61,807 nt of DNA. Origin: an uncultured Muribaculaceae bacterium. GTDB taxonomy: Bacteria > Bacteroidota > Bacteroidia > Bacteroidales > Muribaculaceae. This document shows, in pieces, positions 8,699-17,479 of the stretch. Position 1 is the first letter of the stretch, and each line of letters opens with the position of its first letter. Location: positions 1 to 61,807 of the forward strand of contig CALUMZ010000008.1 in NCBI GenBank assembly GCA_944321865.1. Direction: 5' to 3'. Under the pieces are notes generated by a model, which made no database searches, was not told where the DNA came from, and saw only the letters and a program-made list of their open reading frames with translations. The position numbers were made by a program, and so were the translations under genes.

Positions 8699-9266
8699 TA
8701 CATTTTTCGCCATTGCGTTGCACTATACGCGCAGGGTTTCCCACTACGACACAATTATCAGGAACCGATTTGCATACAACCGAACCGCAGCCTATTTTAA
8801 CATTGTTCCCGATTGTTATACCACCTACAACAACACAATTGGCAAATACTGTCACATTATCGCCTATGACGGGGCATTTACCTTTTGATTCCCCAATCGT
8901 GCAATTTTGAAACACCATAAAGTTCTTACCGATGCTTTGCGCATTGACAATGGTCGAAAAACAATGCCCGGGTATCATACCTTCGCCTATTGGCTTATTA
9001 GTAGCTATCGTAAAAGTGATATCTGGTCTAAGAAGAAATATACAGGTATATTTCCATCTGCCAATGCGATAATAGAACAAATTACGAAATTGTTTTTGGA
9101 AAAGCAGTATCATCAATAGTTCGAATAACATCCCAACTTTCAAACCGTTAAATGCATTGCGTTCTATGTCTTTTCGCAATCGATTCTTGAATGTCAAGTA
9201 CAATGCTATATGGGGTAATAACCTCGGTATATTTATTAAGGTGAGAAATACTTTAATCTTGTTCAT
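8685..9266 (-). CDS. Serine acetyltransferase-like hexapeptide protein
   Basis: A 193-residue acetyl-CoA transferase of the left-handed beta-helix class related to CysE. Typical pieces are IGEGMIPGHCFSTIVNAQ, IGKNFMVFQNCTIGESKG, DNVTVFANCVVVGGITIG and KSVPDNCVVVGNPARIV. In capsule loci such CysE-like proteins usually acetylate sugars rather than serine, and the position between polymerase and transferase genes supports that. The N-terminal 80 residues lack the full CysE helical domain. AT-rich. Confidence 0.8.
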   Translation of the reverse strand: MNKIKVFLTLINIPRLLPHIALYLTFKNRLRKDIERNAFNGLKVGMLFELLMILLFQKQFRNLFYYRIGRWKYTCIFLLRPDITFTIATNKPIGEGMIPGHCFSTIVNAQSIGKNFMVFQNCTIGESKGKCPVIGDNVTVFANCVVVGGITIGNNVKIGCGSVVCKSVPDNCVVVGNPARIVQRNGEKCNEKL

Positions 9267-9331
9267 TGAGTTTGAGGTTCTTTTTATATATTTTTTGTTA
9301 TTCCAACCATGAAGCTGTCCAAATTTTTACA

Positions 9332-10558
9332 TTATCTGTGAGCCATTGCACGGTTCTGCTTGTCTGTGCAAATCATGTCGGAACCTGAATTTCTTGAATT
9401 ATAGGCATGCATGACAATCGAAAACGATAATAATGGGTACAGTAGTTGAGTTCCTTCGTATGGGCGTTGCAAAAATCCCACTATGAGTATCCAAAACGCC
9501 CAACCATATTTCTTGTCATATCGTTTTAGCCAGAAAAGGAACAGAAATGGACTCCAATAAATTAGCTGTCCAACAACACCGTCACATGCCAATGTAAAGT
9601 TTGGATTTGCCCCTACAAAAACTCTTCGTTTTTCTGATATTTCTATCAGATGCCGCGCTCCTTGACCAACAATGGGAGATTCCAAGAAAATATCCCAACA
9701 AACTTTTGTCATTTTAGAACGGTTGTCACCTGAAAATGTTCCTGTTTCTTCGTTGTATTCCATTCGTCCAAATATGGCATCATTCAATCGTTTGTTAAAA
9801 GAAGAAATTAATACTAATGCAAGAACGAATGCAGCAATGTATGGCAACAGCTTACGCCACTGCTCTTTGTAGAAAAAGAAAGCATACAATGCAATTTGAA
9901 TAAAATAGGCCAAGGACAACGTGGAAATAAGCCCGGCAATCAATAGGACTTCCACTTTTTTATTATCTACAAAAAGTTTATTGATTATCAAAGCATACAT
10001 TCCCCAAAAGGCCAAAGCTCCAGGTTCATCGTAGAAACCTGCATTACGCACAAGTCCATCGAAATAAGTATTTGTCGCAAAAAGTCCGAAGAAGTATCCC
10101 GGTCGGCCATCCATCTCTCGAAATTCAAATATAGGTTGGAGAATTCCCACGACAACCAACAAGAAACCTATAGTACCAGCAACCGCTTGAAAAACAAGCC
10201 ATACATTATACGTCTTTATGAAGCTGTCGCGCTCACCGGACATTTGCATTTCGAGGAACATATAGGTGATGCACAGCATCAGTATGCGGGTGAAATAGGA
10301 TGTGTCAATGCCGTGGATGACCGAATAGATGCCCCATGCGGTAATCTGAAGCACTAATAGCATCGCAATCGGACGTGGCACACGATACTCGTTCTTCAGC
10401 ACGACAAAAAACGATGCCAGTGCAAACAGTAGCAAATAGTTGACCGTGTAGTGTGGCAACCACCCCATGAGGTAAAGCACACATGGCCACCCAGCCACAA
10501 AACTGAAGAAATACAGGAAATACCTGAAATTCAGATATGGTTTTATCCTTCCAAGCAT
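9332..10558 (-). CDS. Wzy-like O-antigen/capsule polymerase
   Basis: A 408-residue multi-spanning membrane protein, about ten hydrophobic segments, with a large periplasmic loop (INETGTFSGDNRSKMTKVCW region) before the last helices. This pattern and its place in the locus fit a Wzy polymerase that joins repeat units at the outer face of the inner membrane. The segment NPNFTLACDGVVGQLIYWSP is a typical late-loop sequence. Wzy proteins diverge strongly, so the call rests on topology and context. Confidence 0.75.
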   Translation of the reverse strand: MLGRIKPYLNFRYFLYFFSFVAGWPCVLYLMGWLPHYTVNYLLLFALASFFVVLKNEYRVPRPIAMLLVLQITAWGIYSVIHGIDTSYFTRILMLCITYMFLEMQMSGERDSFIKTYNVWLVFQAVAGTIGFLLVVVGILQPIFEFREMDGRPGYFFGLFATNTYFDGLVRNAGFYDEPGALAFWGMYALIINKLFVDNKKVEVLLIAGLISTLSLAYFIQIALYAFFFYKEQWRKLLPYIAAFVLALVLISSFNKRLNDAIFGRMEYNEETGTFSGDNRSKMTKVCWDIFLESPIVGQGARHLIEISEKRRVFVGANPNFTLACDGVVGQLIYWSPFLFLFWLKRYDKKYGWAFWILIVGFLQRPYEGTQLLYPLLSFSIVMHAYNSRNSGSDMICTDKQNRAMAHR

Positions 10559-10560
10559 AT

Positions 10561-11820
10561 TCAGTGTCGCATTATATCATGGTAAACTTCTGCGAGCCGA
10601 TTAGCATTCTTTTCTCGATTATGCCGGTTGTAGGCTACTTCCATCTCGGCGGATGACAATCGGGCGAAATCGTCTTGCCCAAACAGCCGTATAACAGTCT
10701 GTGCCAGCATTTCATATTCCTCATAGCGATAGAAGTAACCTGTCTGCCCATCTATGAGTAGCGTGGGTGTGCCGCCGCAATAACTTGCTATTACAGGAGT
10801 TCCAAGCATTTGAGCTTCGCATAATGAGTTGGGTGAGTTCTCGATGGCACTGGGCATGACATACACATTGGCATCAAGGAACTGTTGCTTCATTTGTGCT
10901 TCTGAAAGTGAGCCAAGAAACCGCACATGCCCTTGCAGGCGCAGCCGTTTCACCAATCGACGCAGATATAAATGGTAACCTTGAAAATGGAGAATCTCTT
11001 TCGGGTTATTGCTCATCACGCTACTACCGCAGAAGCTGACTATAGTGTCGGGAAAAGAGCGAAGAATAATTGGCAACGCTTTTATTACCTGATGAGCGCC
11101 TTTCAATGCTGAGCCGCTGTTGCTGACGAAAATAGTGTGCTTTTTGCATCTGGAATAATTCCATAAAGGTTCTTCATAGAACGAGTCTCTCAGGGTTTCG
11201 TTCATGAAATGGTAATGTAATTGGGGGTTTATGGTCATCACATGGTCATGATCCCATTGTGTGCGTCCCACTATGTCGGTGATATGCGTAATGACATAAT
11301 TCTCACACTTGGCGCGATGCTTAAAGCTGCGTTTTGCATTAAGCAGAAAACTGCCGCGATAAAAGTCAAGGAGCGTGACATTCGTCCATTTCTCCCACAA
11401 CGAGAGCCCTCCGTCGGCAAATTTCATAATTCCTCCGGCGAGTCCTTGAATATTTGCAACTACCCTGATATTGCGTTCATTTGCCATGCACACAGCCTTG
11501 GCAAGCGAATGTTCTGTTCCGTGTATATGGATTAGGTCGGGATTGAAGTCGGCTATCGCCTTTTTGCAGCATGCTATCTGCTTCATTGAAGTTTTATCCA
11601 TGCTACTTGTGGGAACAAGGTAGTAAGTCACGCCTTCGATGTCGTATTTCTCATACTTCTTCCCGTAGGAATAAACAATCACCCCCAATTGTACTTCGGG
11701 CATCAATCGAAGCATCGCTTTGGCCGATGAATACAACCACCCGCAATGCGCTGGGGCAGACTCACCCAAATGCTCGCACAGCGGGGGAAATTTAACCAGC
11801 GACACCCACAGCACCTTCAT
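10561..11820 (-). CDS. Glycosyltransferase family 4
   Basis: A 419-residue GT-B enzyme starting MKVLWVSLVKFPPLCEHLG. The start at 11820 is supported by a 4-nt ATGA overlap with the stop of the preceding gene; an ATG eight codons further upstream is less likely. The donor site shows ANVYVMPSAIENSPNSLCEA followed by QMLGTPVIASYCGGTPTLL. The stop is 2 nt before the polymerase start, so translation is coupled. Confidence 0.88.
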   Translation of the reverse strand: MKVLWVSLVKFPPLCEHLGESAPAHCGWLYSSAKAMLRLMPEVQLGVIVYSYGKKYEKYDIEGVTYYLVPTSSMDKTSMKQIACCKKAIADFNPDLIHIHGTEHSLAKAVCMANERNIRVVANIQGLAGGIMKFADGGLSLWEKWTNVTLLDFYRGSFLLNAKRSFKHRAKCENYVITHITDIVGRTQWDHDHVMTINPQLHYHFMNETLRDSFYEEPLWNYSRCKKHTIFVSNSGSALKGAHQVIKALPIILRSFPDTIVSFCGSSVMSNNPKEILHFQGYHLYLRRLVKRLRLQGHVRFLGSLSEAQMKQQFLDANVYVMPSAIENSPNSLCEAQMLGTPVIASYCGGTPTLLIDGQTGYFYRYEEYEMLAQTVIRLFGQDDFARLSSAEMEVAYNRHNREKNANRLAEVYHDIMRH

Positions 11821-12995
11821 AGGCTTTCTATCAGTTTCACCCATTGTTCTACAATATTATTTATTTCAAACCGACGGCAACTCTTCAGGCCATTGCGGGC
11901 TATACGTTCACGTTCTGTGCGGTTACGCATCAGCTCCTCCATGCAGTCGACGTATGCATTTAGGTCGTTGTCTGGAATAATGTAACCATCATAGCAGTCG
12001 GTGATGATGTCATGTAAAGCAGGATAGCTGTCAAAAGCAATTGGCACAACACCGGTTTGCATCGACTCGGTGAGCGTCAGCCCCCAACCTTCCACCGCGC
12101 TGGTCATCATGAATATGGAAGCATCCCGATAGTAAGGAATAGGGTCTTGACGGCCTGTAAACTCCACATGCTTCAGGCATAGTTCGTTTGACAATGCTTT
12201 TAAGTATTCTTCATGCACTCCTGCCCCGACGATAGTAAGTTGCCAGTCGGTAAAACCTCGATTTTCGAGCATTTGCCATATTTTTAAGGCCCGGTCAAGT
12301 CGCTTCTCGGGATTATATAGGCGCGACACGATAAGTACCTGCTTCTTCTTTTGTTTCAATATGTCATCGTTTTCCACATTTTCCCATGATAGCGGATTGT
12401 TAATGACCTTGCAGCGGGAAAGCTCAATGTCGGTCAGTTTTTTTATCTCGGGAATTTCATATTTTGAGAGTAGTATCAAGGCATCGGCAACACGATAATT
12501 TGCAAGAAAGTTATCTAAGACAGATTGTCGGCATCGTTTTAGCCATAAAGGATATATTAGCAACCGCAGCAAGGCAAGCATTTTCACTTTTGCCGGGGTG
12601 GACTGCGAATGGGCAACCCACTGCCAATAATGGCGTGAAAAAACTTTTTCCATCAGAAATATCGAGTTGTGGAATTGGGTGACGTATTTCATGCCGGGAA
12701 TTTTCCATTCAGCTACAAGCTCTGACAATTTTGAAGAAAGCCCTCCATCTTGCCCTATAAGTAAGTCACATTGATTGTCGATAAGATATTGCCTCAGTTC
12801 CGCAAGCGGTATTGTGACTTCGTTATTCTCATCGGCATCATACAAGTGAAATGTCTGATACGTATCTTCGGTATAGAGATAACGAACCGTATAACCATAT
12901 TGTGGTAGACGTTGCATAAGCATATAAATGATGCGATGCACGCCACCACGTTGGACATTAAGCCGTTTTATCCAAATGATATAAATATTCTTCAT
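11817..12995 (-). CDS. Glycosyltransferase family 4 (paralogue of 15396-16589)
   Basis: A 392-residue GT-B protein opening MKNIYIIWIKRLNVQRGGVHR. The C-terminal region has VLIVSRLYNPEKRLDRALKI, EFTGRQDPIPYYRDASIFMM and AVEGWGLTLTESMQTGVVPI with the E-x7-E pair. The same string of motifs appears in 15396-16589, so the two genes are paralogues within one operon. It begins with ATGA overlapping the pyruvyltransferase stop and ends with ATGA overlapping the next gene. Confidence 0.9.
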   Translation of the reverse strand: MKNIYIIWIKRLNVQRGGVHRIIYMLMQRLPQYGYTVRYLYTEDTYQTFHLYDADENNEVTIPLAELRQYLIDNQCDLLIGQDGGLSSKLSELVAEWKIPGMKYVTQFHNSIFLMEKVFSRHYWQWVAHSQSTPAKVKMLALLRLLIYPLWLKRCRQSVLDNFLANYRVADALILLSKYEIPEIKKLTDIELSRCKVINNPLSWENVENDDILKQKKKQVLIVSRLYNPEKRLDRALKIWQMLENRGFTDWQLTIVGAGVHEEYLKALSNELCLKHVEFTGRQDPIPYYRDASIFMMTSAVEGWGLTLTESMQTGVVPIAFDSYPALHDIITDCYDGYIIPDNDLNAYVDCMEELMRNRTERERIARNGLKSCRRFEINNIVEQWVKLIESL

Positions 12996-14119
12996 TGCAT
13001 TTTTTGTAAATTCCGATCGATGTAATCTTTGCTAATAGCTATTCCTTGTTCCAGTTTCAATGCGTCGCGCCTTTTTTCGGTCATCTCTGTTGGAATATAG
13101 CGTTCCATTACATCCATATCCTTCAGAAGGTCGGTCATACGGGAGGAATTATGCTGTGTGGATAACGGAAAAGTATAGAAATCCTTATTAAATATGCACG
13201 AAAACGCAGTGGCATGAAAAGAGTTGGTTATGACCATTGCAGCTTGGGCTATCAGCCGGACAAATTCCAGTGGACCTGCGTTGGTTATATTATATTGGGC
13301 ATACGTGCATTGCCTCATATCGTTGATAGCGACTACCGGCAAGCCTGTTTTGGAAGCACAATCCATGGCAAATGCCCCAATATGGGAATCGTCTATAAAA
13401 TCATATACCAAAATATATTGGTTTGAGGAGTATTTATAAGTTTTGGCATCTTTCTCAACCACATTTTCCCATTCATCGGCCGTAAGCAGGAACACAGGGT
13501 CGAGTACCTGTACAGCGTTATTGATGCCTAAATGTTTCAGGATGTCAATGCCTGTCCGTTCTCTTACCGATATGGAGTCAAATCGGGAGAGCAGCTTTTT
13601 TACCCATTCTTCGGCTTGTGGATTAATATGCTCGATGCCGAAACTTGCCGCATAAGATATGCGCCGGGTGGCATCGTTTCCAAAATCAAGATAGAAAGCA
13701 GGTTCGGTGCCATTTTGCATATCGGTATTCCATATTTGGTCGCTTCCGGCTATATACAGGTCAGCCTCAGGCGGATTGGCTTTCAACTGTTCACTATCGC
13801 CATATAGCGTATTTGTCATATGGAGGTAGTTGTTGGTGAATCTGTCAAAAGCTGCCTTCCGTCCATACGTCCTAAATAAATGTCGGTTCCTGATTGGAGC
13901 TACTATCCATCGCAACGGAGGACACCATTGGGTCATCCTATAACTTTTGCTTACACGCGGGAGTGAAAACAAGTCGTATCCATCTCTGTTGTACCATGGA
14001 CGAAAATTGATGATTTTCACATCATGCCCCTTCTGTTCCAAATAATGTTGCAGGGCAAAGGCTTGCAATGAAGCGCCATAGTTATACACATTGTGGCAGG
14101 TTATTGTCCGTATCTTCAT
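12992..14119 (-). CDS. Polysaccharide pyruvyl transferase family protein
   Basis: A 375-residue protein of the PssM/CsaB-like family, expected to add pyruvate ketals from phosphoenolpyruvate to a sugar, or to act as a transferase in that fold. Diagnostic parts are MKIRTITCHNVYNYGASLQA, LYIAGSDQIWNTDMQNG, the RERTGIDIL segment and TNSFHATAFSCIFNKDFYTF. The long upstream extension to 14266 is rejected, because the start at 14119 forms an ATGA overlap with the gene before it and begins with the normal family N-terminus. It is paired with the Fe-S protein next to it, a common pair in such loci. Confidence 0.88.
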   Translation of the reverse strand: MKIRTITCHNVYNYGASLQAFALQHYLEQKGHDVKIINFRPWYNRDGYDLFSLPRVSKSYRMTQWCPPLRWIVAPIRNRHLFRTYGRKAAFDRFTNNYLHMTNTLYGDSEQLKANPPEADLYIAGSDQIWNTDMQNGTEPAFYLDFGNDATRRISYAASFGIEHINPQAEEWVKKLLSRFDSISVRERTGIDILKHLGINNAVQVLDPVFLLTADEWENVVEKDAKTYKYSSNQYILVYDFIDDSHIGAFAMDCASKTGLPVVAINDMRQCTYAQYNITNAGPLEFVRLIAQAAMVITNSFHATAFSCIFNKDFYTFPLSTQHNSSRMTDLLKDMDVMERYIPTEMTEKRRDALKLEQGIAISKDYIDRNLQKMQ

Positions 14120-15342
14120 TTCAATATTTTCTTTATTAATCTTGCCATATAGCCCTTGGCTGCAGCTATTGGGTTCTTGGCTATTCGTTTCAGTCGTTCT
14201 CTCTGTTGCGCCTTTTTTACTATTAAGTCGGCATCCTCGATTGTTTTGTTGGGATTGGCAAGGCACTGGCGCAACCGCTCATAATATGCAGGTTTGGTAG
14301 GGGCGACAGGCATTTGCCCCTCAGCCACTACTTCAAAAGGGTGCGCCACAAGTGCGCATCCACACTGGTTAAGAGTTTCATTGCCTCTTGTTGTAAACGC
14401 AATGGCTGCACTTATCCCTTCTTCATTTTCCTTGTATGTTTTGCCCCATAAGTCACCTATTCGTATGTCGGCTGAAGAATGTCTACCCTTGAATTTGCAA
14501 CGTTCGTAACAAGACTTTCCTAAGCAACTGTCGCTGAGGAAAAGACGGTAAAACATATCGCCTTGCGATAATTTTGAGATTAGAAAGTTATCTTTCCCTT
14601 TTGTTGGCACGTTATGAGAATTGCTGTAATTTGTTTTTTCGCCTTTGAGTGTCATAGCCCACGAGTCGTGCCAACCAGAAACTTTGTTACGCCAAGAAAC
14701 ATAATTTAGCCTACCTACTTTTTTTTCAGCCCAAGCTATATATTTATGCCATATCGACATTGACGGAACTCCGTGACAAAAGAAATCTACGAGTATAAAG
14801 TTGTTTTCACAGCGAAACTTCTGAATATATCGCCGGAATGAGTCTATTTGACATGGTGTTCCTGTAATTAAGTATTTATTATTTCGGTTAGCATCTTTAA
14901 ATCCATCAACAGTGTAACTCTGTATGTATTTGCTGCCTATTGATGGGGAGAGTTCCTCTATTGTTGTTGCTACATAATGTTCTGCTCTGTTCTGTTCTAT
15001 GTTATAACGAACTCCGCAGACTTTATATCCGTGAGATAATAGAAATTTACCTAAATCAAAAGCAATACCACCGGAAGAGCATTTGTCCCGTGTTTCTTTA
15101 TCTATACTCCATGCCGCATAACTGGAAATTGGATTATTACCTGTTGGCAATGCCAAATCGTCGTGAAGCCATGAACACACGTCTCTGCACAACTTACAAT
15201 GTACGCATTTATTCAAAGAGTCAATGTGTGGTTCGTAAAATCCATCACTGTTAAGACGGATGTCTATGATATGTTGCGGGCAAACCACTGCACACATACC
15301 GCATCCATAGCAATCTTTAATTTCTGATACATTATCTATCAT
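14116..15342 (-). CDS. Coenzyme F420 hydrogenase/dehydrogenase beta-subunit family Fe-S protein
   Basis: A 408-residue protein with an N-terminal two-[4Fe-4S] ferredoxin region (CYGCGMCAVVCP and CVHCKLCRDVC, residues about 12-55). The FrhB-type domain follows: SSGGIAFDLGKFLLSHGYKV, TGTPCQIDSFRRYIQ, VDFFCHGVPS and CKFKGRHSSADIRIGDLWG. Family members next to pyruvyltransferases occur in many polysaccharide loci, where their redox role is not settled. They are not F420 enzymes in Bacteroidales in any proven sense. Its stop overlaps the pyruvyltransferase start (ATGA). Confidence 0.88.
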   Translation of the reverse strand: MIDNVSEIKDCYGCGMCAVVCPQHIIDIRLNSDGFYEPHIDSLNKCVHCKLCRDVCSWLHDDLALPTGNNPISSYAAWSIDKETRDKCSSGGIAFDLGKFLLSHGYKVCGVRYNIEQNRAEHYVATTIEELSPSIGSKYIQSYTVDGFKDANRNNKYLITGTPCQIDSFRRYIQKFRCENNFILVDFFCHGVPSMSIWHKYIAWAEKKVGRLNYVSWRNKVSGWHDSWAMTLKGEKTNYSNSHNVPTKGKDNFLISKLSQGDMFYRLFLSDSCLGKSCYERCKFKGRHSSADIRIGDLWGKTYKENEEGISAAIAFTTRGNETLNQCGCALVAHPFEVVAEGQMPVAPTKPAYYERLRQCLANPNKTIEDADLIVKKAQQRERLKRIAKNPIAAAKGYMARLIKKILK

Positions 15343-15395
15343 TTTTTTACCATACTATCTTTTAACCAATGCCAATTCTTGATATAAAACAGGAG

Positions 15396-16589
15396 TTATA
15401 ACGGGCTTGACAGCAAATTCCACCACATTTCAGCTATGCGGTCTTGTGAGAAGCGATAGGACGACGCAATGGCTTGCTTGGCCATGCGTTGCCGTTTGAC
15501 ATGGTCTTGTATTAAGTCGAGCATGCGATTTACATATCCGTCCACATCTCCTTCTTCAATCACTACGCCGTCATGTCCATCAGTAATAATTTCACGCAAC
15601 GAGGCGTAGGTGTCGAAAGCTATCGGCACTACGCCCATCTGCTGTGCCTCGGTGAGTGTCAGTCCCCACGACTCGCTCCGTGATGTCATCATGAAAATGG
15701 ATGCCTCTTTATAATACGGGATAGGGTTTTGTCGCCCTTCAAACACAACATCGGGAATCCCATAGCGTTTCACCATATTTAGGTAATGCGGCATATCATT
15801 GCCGGTCCCAACGATTTTTAATGACCATCTTTGGGCTTCGGGGTGGCTTTTAACTTTCATCCATATTTTCAATGCCAATGACAATCGCTTGTGAACCTCT
15901 TCTATTCGTGACACTATGAGTACGGTCGGTTGCTTCGTTATTATGTCATCTGTGGACAAAAATTCATTAAACGACAGGCTGTTAGGAATAATCGAGAATT
16001 TTTTATTGTCATTAAACTTGCCAAATTCTTGATAAGATTTGATAAACCCTTGGCTTAAAAGCACAACACGGTTTGCTTGAAAATAAGCTTCACGATAAGT
16101 TCGTCGCAAAGTCTTTACATATTTGTGTTTAGAGTATGGGTAGAATATCAAATCGAACAGCCATCTGCACTTTCTACGGACTGTCATTTTATTATGCCTT
16201 TTTGCCCAATGGCTCCGCAATGACATATAAAGAGTTTCGGCTCCCGGCTCATAGTGATGCGCAAGTAGGACCCTGCAAGGTGTGTTATTGGCTGCTTCAC
16301 ACAATAAACCCACATTGATGAATATACCTTGGTCAATGATATAATCAATATCATTTTCTACAATAATACGGTGCAAGGTTTTTACATCTTTCTGCCTGTC
16401 ACGTCCGGCTTGCCACCGGAATTCTGACACAAAGCATTTCTCCTTTTCAACAGCTTCTTCGGCCTCATATAATGAAAAGCAACGGCAACCATACTGTCGA
16501 GTCAAAGCCGAAGCCACCGAAACCGTAGTACGCTCAGTTCCACCCCTTGTGGCATATACCTTCCCGTGAGTGTAAAACAGAATGTTCAT
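15396..16589 (-). CDS. Glycosyltransferase family 4
   Basis: A 397-residue GT-B enzyme (MNILFYTHGKVYATRGGTER). The donor region carries VLIVSRIEEVHKRLSLALKI, VFEGRQNPIPYYKEASIFMM and SESWGLTLTEAQQMGVVPIA, almost motif-for-motif like 11817-12995. The start at 16589 gives a 4-nt ATGA overlap with the previous gene; the more distant ATG at 16625 would cause a 40-nt overlap and add an unrelated stretch. Gap to the Fe-S gene is 53 nt. Confidence 0.9.
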   Translation of the reverse strand: MNILFYTHGKVYATRGGTERTTVSVASALTRQYGCRCFSLYEAEEAVEKEKCFVSEFRWQAGRDRQKDVKTLHRIIVENDIDYIIDQGIFINVGLLCEAANNTPCRVLLAHHYEPGAETLYMSLRSHWAKRHNKMTVRRKCRWLFDLIFYPYSKHKYVKTLRRTYREAYFQANRVVLLSQGFIKSYQEFGKFNDNKKFSIIPNSLSFNEFLSTDDIITKQPTVLIVSRIEEVHKRLSLALKIWMKVKSHPEAQRWSLKIVGTGNDMPHYLNMVKRYGIPDVVFEGRQNPIPYYKEASIFMMTSRSESWGLTLTEAQQMGVVPIAFDTYASLREIITDGHDGVVIEEGDVDGYVNRMLDLIQDHVKRQRMAKQAIASSYRFSQDRIAEMWWNLLSSPL

Positions 16590-17479
16590 ATTGAATATTT
16601 CGTTTTTCTGAGTTTGAAAGGACAAGCCTGAAGCAATGGTTTTAAATTAATATTACCTTGTTCCCAATTTGCCATCTCATTTTCTATTTGCGTTAATGGA
16701 ATTTCCATTCCATCAATGAAAATAGGCTTTTCCCTATCGCGATGGATGGAAAGGAAAAAGTCATGAAATTTGAAATGCCCGCCTATTAACGGTTTACCAA
16801 ATTCAATCCATACATTCGGCACATGGTATGCTTCTGCTATTATAAGTCCGTGAAGCGATGAAGATAAAATCACTTCACACTCACACACTTGGTCTATAAT
16901 ATCATGCCAATGTATGTATTGCCCCAAATTGATTATCCGTACATCTGCACATTCGCTTATGTACTTCCCATTCAAATGTAAATTTGCTAAGCTCGCTTGA
17001 TTAGATACATGGGATATGATGCCATATTTATAACATTTTTGCTTATTGGGTCGGTAATAAAACGGGATTAATAAAGCAGGGTCACCATAAATCTCAGGAC
17101 ATTCAACACCTTCTGCAAGCAGCTTTTTCCGGGTAAGTGGACCACGTACAGCATGAACTTTTATTGGTTTTACCATTAATGGTTTACTGCCGTCTATAAT
17201 GCCGGCGCCCCATACTTCTGTATGGGCGTAACAAAGCATGTCGATAGTCGAGCCAATTACCAAAAAGTTCCGAAGTTTCAATCTGAAAGCTAGTGATGTG
17301 CGGTTAAGAAGAACTAATGGGCGTATTATTATTTCCCGCAAAAAGTAATAGTTGATGTCGTCCCCCCAGTTCTCATGCCTGATACGTTTGTCTCCGTCAT
17401 AATACACGAATGCATTAATTATAACAGGGCGAAACAGCAATTTAAAATGCTCTGATATTATTATAGAAAATTTACTCAT
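16586..17479 (-). CDS. Polysaccharide pyruvyl transferase family protein (short)
   Basis: A 297-residue protein of the pyruvyl transferase fold, distinct from 12992-14119. Typical pieces are HENWGDDINYYFLREIIIRP, VWGAGIIDGSK, HAVRGPLTRKKLLAEGVECP, YGDPALLIP and SSSLHGLIIAEAYHVPNVWI. It ends with ATGA overlapping the next glycosyltransferase and starts 8 nt inside the flippase frame. It probably adds pyruvate or a related group to the repeat unit; the precise acceptor is unknown. Confidence 0.85.
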   Translation of the reverse strand: MSKFSIIISEHFKLLFRPVIINAFVYYDGDKRIRHENWGDDINYYFLREIIIRPLVLLNRTSLAFRLKLRNFLVIGSTIDMLCYAHTEVWGAGIIDGSKPLMVKPIKVHAVRGPLTRKKLLAEGVECPEIYGDPALLIPFYYRPNKQKCYKYGIISHVSNQASLANLHLNGKYISECADVRIINLGQYIHWHDIIDQVCECEVILSSSLHGLIIAEAYHVPNVWIEFGKPLIGGHFKFHDFFLSIHRDREKPIFIDGMEIPLTQIENEMANWEQGNINLKPLLQACPFKLRKTKYSI

